A stretch of DNA of 64,000 bases from assembly GCA_033002965.1 (NCBI GenBank), contig JAURVB010002612.1, positions 62,001 through 126,000 of the forward strand, read 5' to 3'. The DNA is from Piper betle (Eukaryota > Streptophyta > Magnoliopsida > Piperales > Piperaceae). The position numbers were made by a program, and so were the translations under genes. Below the pieces are notes generated by a model that was given only the letters and a program-made list of their open reading frames with translations, was not told the origin of the DNA and did not search any database. Positions 54,701-64,000 of this stretch are shown in pieces (the stretch's first letter is position 1; every line of letters starts with the position of its first letter).

Positions 54701-57700
54701 CTAATAAACGAGCCGGGCTAGAGATCCACCTCTATATTTGCCCAATTAATTACGCTCTTCGTCGAGTCAAGCCTGAACCAGTTGAGGGCCGCCCAAAGCC
54801 GGATCAACTCATTCCCATCTCTACACTGATTGAAATAGGAATTTGGTTATGCAAGTCTGCATGACTTATAAATTCACCTCAGCTTATTGCTTGATTGTGA
54901 ATACCAAACTCAATGCCTCAGTAACCAAGAATTCCAATGCCCATTAAACTAATGAATGATTGGTTTTGTTGGCCAAAAAGAAAGAAAAAAAGGAAGAAAG
55001 AAAAGAATCTTGTTCACTTTTCCATGATGAACACATGTAGAGTCAAAGGAGAAGTATGATATTGGAGTGTATATAAGTGGAAGTAGAAAAGTAAGTAAGA
55101 TATTGAACAGATGGGGGCTCGGACATCCAGCTGCAAGTACCCCCACCGAATTCATTATCTTGAGTTGGACTGAAGGCAACATGAGAAGGAAGAACACAAA
55201 TGAGTCAATGAAATGACTTACATGACCATGTGATGTTCTTTAATTGTTTAGCTTTGCTTTGATCATTTCCAACTCCACTTAAACGGACTGTGGCTATGAG
55301 ACTGTACATTAATTATTCATAGGATCACTTGATTATTTTCGATGGATAATTTTGTATCCATCTACTGATATGTTTGACACTTATCAAACCGGCGAGTTAC
55401 ATGCTTTTGTAAGTATTTAGAAGGACCAAATTAAAGGTGAGCTGCAAATTGGTGGCATGCAACTAATTATACACTCGACGAGGTCCAGCCATGACAGTGT
55501 ATAACATTTTTGGCCCATCTACTGATCTTAGCCTTTCTCGCAATCTTGTCAGGCCACAAATCATGCTTTCCCTGGTAAATCTGTTAAGTTTTAAAGGCTA
55601 GTAATTTTATCTGTTTAAGACCCATAATAATTTTAATGTAATTCACTCGCAAAAGAATGTCAAATTAAGTACTCCAGATCTTACTCTTTTCTATAAAAAA
55701 ACAGATAATTTATGCGAAATTGTAAATCACAATAGTGCCATGTTAAAAAGCAGACTTCAACCAGCAACGTGAGCTCATGGTGATCTGTGTTATTACTTCT
55801 TAGTTTAATTTGGGGTGAGAGATTAATCATTTTGCACGTTTGTTCAAGGGAAGAAGATAAAGAAACTAAGAGTGCCGTCTAGAAACCGTGCAAATATTTT
55901 TTATCGATATCGTCTCATGTTAAATAAGTAGTCTTTAATCTACAACTTCTCTGCAAATCAATACTTACAAGTTACAATTGTTGGGAACAACTGAACAACT
56001 TCAAACAAAGGTGTAATGTCTTTGACTCTTTGTCGCCTGAGAATTCCTTTGACGCGGACAAGACCTTAAGATTAAGAGAGTGTTGTAGTGTTCTTATAAC
56101 AGTTCGGACTTTGGAAGGTTTGTAGAAAAGAACATCTCCTTTCTCCAATATATGTTAACAGCTCCATATCAAACGAAATTATTTTAAAATATATTGGCTC
56201 ACCATAGAGCTTCCTCTTAGTCTGGAATGACCTATGGATGATCAAAGAAATTGGGCTCTTGTTTTCTTGGCCACCATACAAAATAAGCCCAAACAATGTC
56301 CACAGTGATGGCCAGGATTCATTATCCAAGCCATCTTCTAAATCCCCTAAACAGACACCGCATGGAATCCGAAGAATCACTGTCAAAATTGAAAACTAAT
56401 AGAAGCACATCCTTACCCGCCAAGTCCTGTCGTAGTCGAGAGTGAAGATGGCAGTTGGTCATATGAATAAGTAAGCATCTCAGAAGAGCAAGAACGGGCA
56501 TCCATCTCCAATGTTTATGGGCACAGCTCCAAACTTCAAATATGGCATAGAAATACATCCTACAATTTAATTAGCTTAATTTGTTTGTAAGGAATTTTTG
56601 TTGGCTGTCTATCGTTATAATTGACACCAACAAGAATTAAGGTCCCTTTCCTTATATGGTTGGCCATTAGAACAAACATAGGCGGTCCACTGGTCCTATA
56701 GCCATTATGTACCTGGCCATATTGAAGTCTTCAAGGGCAACCAGCCAAGAAGGTAGGTCACACAATCCCATCAAAAAATTTTCACCAATTCACTTGTTTG
56801 ATCCTACTAATTATGTGGCCAATTAAGCACAGTTGCAATTACCTCTGATTTGATAGGCTACCATTTCAACCTTCTTTCTTCCTCCAATATAATAATACTA
56901 AGATTTTCATCTAGTGTTTTAGTGGGCCAGAGTTGTAAGATTAACCATCATTCGCATTTGGGCGTAGGCCCACATGACGTCCGATAAAGTCCAAGCCCAG
57001 CATGGCAGCATGGGCTTGTCAAAGCCCCTCCTCACTCGTCGCTCTCACCTTGATTGTCCGTACAACTCCACGATACAACGTGGGCCCCTGCCTGCCCTAA
57101 CCACAGAAATGAAATATGAATGATTTGATCATATATAAACTCTCTTCGCATTGTCTTGCAATTCCTATCGTCTAATCACATATGATCAAAATCATCATAT
57201 ATAACTCTCTTCGCATTGTCTTCTCCCTCCTTCAGATTCAGAATTTTATGTTCCAATTCCTACTGTCTTAGATGTTTCCTTCAAAGTGAAGATGTTCTTT
57301 GTTAATCCCAAATTGGCAAGAGAAAGATCTAGTTTAAAAAATTAGTAGACATTTATTTTTAAAGCAAATCCGTCGTCAAGTTATAGCACACAATCCCAAC
57401 GAGGCATGAAGGTACATTGATTAATAACGCTAGTGGTTTTTTCTTTCAGAGAGTAATGAAACTAATATTCTCTTACATTTTTCATATCTGCTTGTAGGGC
57501 AGCCAATTAGTTATAACAAATTTACACTCCATCATCAAAATACATCATGTTTAACATGTAGTAAAAAAATCTCCCAAGATGGCAATTTTGTTAGAATGAT
57601 ACTTTCCATTATATATTTTATGAGCAAATAATTGTACTCACACCCAACTGTCTATCGTAGTTAATTAACTCTAATATTTTATGTTTAGTTTTTGTTGACT

Positions 57701-60700
57701 TATGTAACATACATGTACTTCGTACGTTCTCTCAAAAAGTTTTTAATTCTTTCGGGTAATTTTTTAAAGAAACTTACAAAGGCTTGAAGTTCTTAAATTA
57801 TTCACCATATATAATACAATGGCATCAAACTGGAATAGATTTTTCTTTAAAATTATGACCTGATACAAGTGTTGTGACTTGTGATCCTCCAACATATCGC
57901 ACCGAAATAATTAGTATGTGGAAGGCACACAGTTTTGATCTTCACTTTGTCTCCTTCATACTAGTATCAAGATTCATATTAGGGTTTTTAAGTTGGTGTG
58001 GCACGTGCAGTGGCTCCCATGGATCACACAAACAACACTGGTCGGTAGCAATTATCGGAATAATTTGGCAAGATAGGTAACATACATGAGACACTAGAGA
58101 AGTAGCAACATTATTTACTCTATTTTTCTTATGTACATATCAGGTTTCTCTTATTATATTTCACATGTTCACTTCGGCAAATTGTTGAATGATTAGTGCT
58201 TGATTATAATCAACAGCAGGCCCGAATCAATGGATAAGTAATTCAGACCAAGCTGGATTACTGTATCAATTAGTAAACTACAGGTCAACTTAGATATATT
58301 TACATTACTAATTATTTTTTAAGATGCAATACATCCGATGCTCGAAATTTTAATCAGATTGATTTCATAGTGCTGACAAAAACTGTTCTAAAAATTAGTG
58401 AGTCCAATTAAAGGATGCGTAATCGAAGAAGAAAAATATATTCTTGTGGGTAGAAGAAAAATATGGATCAAAGTTCCTTCTTGCGGCCACTAGCCACCTT
58501 GTTGAAAGCATAGTACTAATTTATTCAAAGCCAAGATTATTGTTACAGACAGCTCACGTCCATGATCAAGAATATATGAATCTCGTCGACCACATGCCTT
58601 GGGCATCAAAAAGATGGCAGTAAAGAAGATTAGAATATGAGCATCTTGTTGTTGAACCTACCTTAAATTGTTTTTAACAATTAATTCACCAAATGGGTAG
58701 GATTACTCATCTAATGAAGGCCACGTTTACATGCAAACAATGCATTTTATGAATTTTATTCATGCCAAACATGATGAATTACTATATTGATCTTGCTAAT
58801 ATACTCCAACTTAATTGTGTCGCTTGGTCATCTCAGCTTTGGCCAAGTAGTAGCAACCACTGATGGAAGTAGCTGTATTGTTAAGGACTTTTGTCGCCAT
58901 TGTGTGGAATTAACAAATGCTGATCAAATTATACATAGAAAGTTGGATCGATGTCCCTGCCTTCTTCCTTACCTGTTTTGGTGAGCTAGCATTGCTTTCA
59001 TGATCCTATGTTAGATGTTCTTGGATTACCATTTAAGCTTCTTTATTGCAATATGGATCCATTAAAATATACTAGTTAATTAGTTATAATATTTGTATAT
59101 ATAATTCTTACATAAGAAACTTAAAGATCGATGCTCTTTGTTAATCGTTTACTATAGTGGGTTCCCTAATTGGTGTTTGTGGTTGTATTTTTTCCACCGG
59201 ACGTATCCCAATTATAGACTTGTGGTTATGTGTGATTCTACCTTCAAATAATTAAGATGGCTTTACAGACATTCTTGGGCAAAATTGATGGAGGCATCCC
59301 TTTCTTATAAGCTTTCATGCTTTTCGCCTTTGCATGCAAAAAGGCGCTTTCGGCCTTCAAGCAGACTCACGGCCACTCATAAAAAAACCCTTTTTCAAGT
59401 ACTCGACACATATATTTTTAGGGTTTATGTTACATGTAGGGATTTGTTGGCAGCATGAAGACAACAATCTTCAATATCATATTATTATAGAAGGAAAACT
59501 TTTACACCTCATGCATATGGATGCCCTAATAAGTAAGAGATCATATTGTTTCCAAACCAAAAGCTGCTATATTAAGCTCAACAACTTCACATATATTGTA
59601 ATTATCATGAATTAATGAGGATTTTTTAACTAGATAGGAGCTGTCCAATTCTTCTCATGGCGGAAGTTTATTTCGTTTACCATTTTATCATCAGCGAGAA
59701 ACCCTAAACATACACACTCACGTAAATCCTTATACCTCATACCTCTTGACCAACCTCTTCATCGTTATTTATAAGGTTTTGAGCTCTTTCTAACCAGCTC
59801 TTACTCAACTCATACATTTTCGTTGTTGCACCAACGTGGATTGATTTATCCTCGAAAAAGAAGACAAAAAATTTATATATGCATGTGATCTACGTCTTCC
59901 GACCATGAAAAAATTATCAATCGGTGGGGATGGAAATAGACATGATTAATAAGCTAACCCTGGGCAGTGGGCAAAAGGGACATGTTTTTCAACGTGTGCC
60001 CACTTGTGCATGATTGTTTGTTCCCTTGAGGGGCAAAGTGCAAACCAGTTATAACTTATTACGAGAGGGGACGGCGACATTGAAGGACCAAAAGGATGGC
60101 CGGCAGCCGGAGGAGTCAGTCCTTTCGGCTGTTGTCTCCTCAGAATCTGGACCATTGAAGTGACAGATCGGACGGCCGTCTTCTCTTTATCCGGCCAAGC
60201 GAATATTTGGTGAAGTAATATTCCATATTTCCGATGAGCTTTGCCCTCTAATCGCCTCTGGTTCCTTCTCCAACTTGTTTGATTCTGGCAGTGGTCTCTG
60301 GCTAGTGACAACCATTTACTCAACCCCGTGAAAGATTGGCGAATAGAAAGCACAAACATACTTTTTGTCTAATTTTACTTCTCCCGAGCCAAACCAGCTG
60401 CGAATTGCAGCTTCTTTTCGGTTGATTTACACCCCTTTTTTACTACCTACTCTGAGTTTGTAAGAGCTTGTGCTCCCATGCAATATACAATCTGAGCTAT
60501 ATATATCACCAGGTAGACATTAGAGTAGAACTACATACGAAGAGCAGCTACTTATACCCCCCTAAAATTTGTAAAATGAGGACGCCATCGTTAGTTGCAT
60601 GTTATTATAGTTATTAACTCGTGCTCGTCTAGATAATAATTAAGTTATGAATCCCTTTGTGACTATGTCGACCTAATTAGGAGCCACAAGTAAAGGACTC

Positions 60701-63168
60701 CTCGATCCGTGTGGAAGTTGAAAAAAAATCAGGGTACAAACCCCAAAGTTTTATTATTACTATTATCATTTATTTTATTTATATTATTATTATTATTATT
60801 ACTATATTAATAAAGAAGACTAATAGGGTTCAAAGTTCAAACTTAAACACGCAGCCCCAAAGGGCTCCTAGCTAGGAGAAGTTTCATTTTTTGGCCGGAC
60901 ATGGTCCAATTTTTTTAGAGAAAAATCCGGGTCAGCAAACACGACAGGTGGGCCCGCAGATGAGAGGGAAACAAAGTCAAAATTGTTGGGTTGACCAACC
61001 TGCTTAATTCCATTAATTTGACCGACATTTATCTTTAATCCACATCCACGTGTTCAAAGCCCGCACGGACGTTGTGCCTCGTAATTTACTCCCAAACATT
61101 TTCTTAATAATAAATTAGACCCCCTTAATTACTTATTTAGGCTTTAACCCTCCAGATTAATTTTTAGTGTTAGAGTTAGGTGACCTGCCATAATATTGTT
61201 TGTTAATCAGCATATTGATTACTTAGCCTCGGTGAATTGCTCGAAATTACCAGATAATTTTTTTTCCAACAGGAAATTACTAGATAAAATTGCGATTTAA
61301 GGGCCTTGACAAAATTGACAGCCCTGCTCTTTTAGACGTATTATTTTTCCGTCTCAGGTTAATTTTCTTTTAGGGATTAAAACAGCCTTAAAACTATTTC
61401 ATTTTCAACTTGCCAAATGAGCCACCTTTGTGTTTGCGTTCTCATGCTCCACTTAGGGTTCACACGCAGGGTTAACATTCACCAGCTGACCAAGTATCAA
61501 CTTCAATTTACCGGTAATTAACATGTGGTTGGTGATAAGCGAGGGAGCCATCGGGTTGTCAACGCCTACTAGGTGTGGGCCCCCGTGAATTTGAGCCGTC
61601 CAAATCCATGAAATATCTTGATGATCGCATCGGTGGGTCAGTAGTGATCAGTATCTACGGCTAATATGGAGTTCTCATTGCAAGTGGGCCCACAACCGTG
61701 GGGCCCAATTATGGAGAGTGTTGGCCATCCCTGTGGTCGTCCGGTCAGACAATCAGAAATGGATGGGGGTAGGACTGCAAAGTGGACCGCGTTGAATTTG
61801 TACCATTAGGTTATTTAGGCTCATGTTCTTCAATGGTTTTTTTTATATATATAAAAAAGAGAAACCAATATATGTGTGTGTGTGACCTTTTTATCAAATT
61901 TAGCATTCTTCACAGAAATTTTTTTGATTATTTTTAGAAAAAAATTCCATGCTAGAAATTTATTTTTAATTTGCATCACTTCCAAAATTGAACCGTATAG
62001 TTTATGGACAAAGAAAAAAAAAGGTAATTTTAGCCTTTAGGTAATTCCATGTTTTAGAATTTGACGACAAACACAAAAGTACCCTAAATATAGATTAAAG
62101 ATATATAAATTTATTGTGCTTAACCGTATTGTATTAATTAATTACCTGGAAAAAACCTAACTATATTAATGGAAACATATAATTTGATAATTAATTGGCT
62201 GATAAAAAAATCTCAAAATATAAAATCTCTTCTGTCTTCTTAAAGATGCGGCGATGCATAGTTAAGTGAGATAATTAGAAATTTTGCATAAATTATTTGT
62301 GTATTATGAGACTGAATATGTATGAAAATTTTTAATCGGATTTTAAAAAGGAGGCATATAAACTTCCAAAACCTTAGTTTTGTCCGAGTTTTAGATCAAC
62401 AGTGTGGTTAAATTTGAGCTGACTGGGTTCAGTCCAATATAATTTGAGTTTGTTCGACCAGACTGATACACTACAAAAACCTTAGGTCTTTTGTATTTAT
62501 TGTATTAATCAACACCCTTGGGAGCTCTACTCTGTGATTGATCATGAGTCTTAAATCCTTTTGGCGAAAATTAAATCAATCTTATAGGCTACTGTAAGGT
62601 ATGAATCTCTTATTCTCCTCCTCATCTATATAATTACCCATTTTACAAATCTTAAGGTTTTTATAGTCGATACTAACCTAATCACTAATAATTAAACCAA
62701 ATATTAGCTTTGTCATTTTGAGTAAATCTCTTGAATGAACCGGTGTCAATATATTATAAATTCTAATAATTCAACCCATAAGAGTTCTATACAAGTTACT
62801 TTCAAGGAAAAGAAAATAAAATTATCCTTAAAGTGCCTGCCTTTATAATTCATGGTTGAAAATGACATACTTCCTCTTACATTTTAGAGTTTTAACTCTA
62901 CTAATTTTACTCTCAACTTATTACTCAAAGAGGCTCCTAATACAAAAAAAGAAAATTAAAAATTAAAAATTAAATTGATCATAAACCAATAAAAAAATTA
63001 AGTATTATTTATCCAGCAAGAAAATAATTCATGAAATCATTTTTCTCCTATTTCCTTGGCAAGGAAATAAACAACTACGGTGACAAATCTCAAAAATTTA
63101 AAATTCTCCCATTAAAAGTATGACAAAAAAAATTTGTTAAAATTACCAATAGGTACTCAATTAGGTGT

Positions 63169-63213
<45 letters not shown>

Positions 63214-63316
63214 CCCAAAATCACATTAATTGATCGTGGTAAATTTTAAAAATACACATACAACCTCTATATTTATGTTTCTCAAAATGTAACCTCCAAA
63301 TTTTAATCTTTATTTA
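51792..63316. other. Long intergenic stretch without a recognised gene
   Basis: More than 11 kb of AT-rich sequence. Only short frames occur (for example minus 55197-54949 and minus 60359-59946), with no family motif, splice logic or codon pattern I trust. A near-duplicate of about 30 bp ('ctctcttcgcattgtctt' with flanks) appears at about 57127-57155 and 57192-57222. A (TA) run lies at 63173-63209. Parts may be promoter of the right-edge gene or old transposon DNA. Confidence 0.4.
63173..63209. repeat. (TA)n microsatellite
   Basis: About 18 TA units, followed by AATTACCC, the same flank seen after the TA run at 37934-37964. Confidence 0.85.
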
Positions 63317-63606
63317 GACGCAGGCGAAGACGAAGCGCAGAGGAAGGCCACCAAACCAGACCTGGCCAGAGCCGCCATTACCCCTTTCTTCTCCGCCCAC
63401 CTTCCCTCCACCTCCACCTCCACTCCCCCTCTCCTCCTCGCGAAGCTCCTGATTCGAACGACGGTTGTCCGGACGTTTTTCTCCCATTTTTTGGTGCGTT
63501 TTTTGGGCCGCGGTGTCGCCGGCGAGGAGCGGCTGCGAGGAGCTGCGGTTTCCAGCGTTTCGTGGTTCCGGTGGACTCCGGCGAGGTTGTCCGCGGCCGG
63601 GCAGGT
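63317..63606 (+). other. Possible first (non-coding) exon of a gene running off the right edge
   Basis: A sudden rise in G+C, a CT-rich leader ('ccctccacctccacctcc') and a good splice donor GGGCAG|GTGAGG at about 63606 resemble a plant 5' UTR exon. A T-rich tract with AG near 63879 could be the next acceptor. No coding frame can be assigned inside the window. Confidence 0.3.
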
Positions 63607-64000
63607 GAGGAGCGTCTGTTTGGAAGTGGTGGCTCTTGGTGTAAAGTTTGAGTCTTTGTTGGTTTGGTTTTGGGTGGTGATGTGTCTGGGTGGTGAAGTT
63701 TTGGCGGGATCGGATTTGGGTGGTGGTGGTGGAAGGTCTTCTTGGGGGTTTGTGATCTTTGTTTGGGATTTTGGAGAGTTTTCTTCGTGATTGCTGCTCT
63801 GTGCTGCGTAGCTGATTCGTTCATGTTTTGTGTGCTCTTTTTATTTTTTATATATTATGTTTACTGTGTTGATTGCAGTTTACTTCATAGCAGACTAGGT
63901 TCGTTGGAAGCTCTAGTTGATTTTTTTTTCTGACTTTTTGCAGAGTAATCTAGTTGATTGAGCAACATTGTGTTGCTGCTGCCACAAATTCTTGTAAGGA

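Noticed and set aside
54949..55197. Small hydrophobic minus-strand frame that could be a short secreted peptide
   Set aside because: No clear signal-peptide architecture or conserved C-terminal motif of a known peptide family.
59946..60359. A 137-codon minus-strand frame in the gene-poor right part
   Set aside because: No domain, promoter or splice logic seen, and the opening codon is not supported by context; left out of the gene list.
1..64000. tRNA and rRNA genes
   Set aside because: I looked for A-box/B-box-like tRNA cores and rRNA signatures and found none I could support; the only tRNA-like match is the retrotransposon primer site.

Overview
The window is nuclear DNA from a flowering plant. 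The evidence is spliced genes with GT-AG introns, plant-only families (YSL, ALMT, S40, PUB-type U-box), a plant-type Ty3/gypsy element, hAT-type miniature elements and long AT-rich intergenic stretches. The very GC-rich S40-like and BCS1-like coding regions lean towards a monocot; the sequence alone does not fix the species.

Layout. 1-2217 (+): last two coding exons of an unidentified gene, split by a 1.9-kb repeat-filled intron. 4159-4806 (+): S40-like senescence regulator with two 1-nt frame breaks. 7394-10320 (-): seven-exon YSL metal-nicotianamine transporter, complete except for one missing base. 14397-15806 (-): intact single-exon BCS1-like AAA-ATPase. 20839-36739 (-): three tandem oligopeptide-transporter (OPT) genes. 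The middle copy is nearly intact. The left copy is frameshifted and lacks its last exon. The right copy has lost exon 1, carries nonsense codons and is split by a 1.9-kb LTR-like insertion. A mitochondrial ribosomal protein L9-like gene lies on the opposite strand between the first two OPT copies. 39429-44322 (-): ALMT anion-channel gene, broken by small indels and by a young LTR retrotransposon in its first exon. 50489-51733 (-): intact PUB22/23-like U-box ligase. From there to about 63.3 kb I recognise no gene. At the right edge a CT-rich leader and a splice donor suggest a gene that continues outside.

Functionally, YSL and OPT proteins are two branches of the same transporter superfamily (peptides and metal chelates), and ALMT exports malate. 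A nutrition or metal-homeostasis theme is therefore visible, but tandem duplication and decay explain the OPT cluster without needing a joint pathway.

Mobile DNA is the most distinctive part. Four insertions have exact target-site duplications: a gag-protease-only LTR element with two LTRs that look identical (TSD TGTTT), a probable solo LTR (TSD CTAGA), and two hAT-like elements with 8-bp duplications (GTGCCCAT and CCTTGTAC). The two hAT-like elements have unrelated ends but share an internal module of about 55 bp that also occurs near 37 kb; each plus-strand copy marks a switch from AT-rich to very GC-rich sequence. Many conserved genes here carry single-base indels, several in homopolymer runs. 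Real decay and uncorrected assembly errors both need to be considered.
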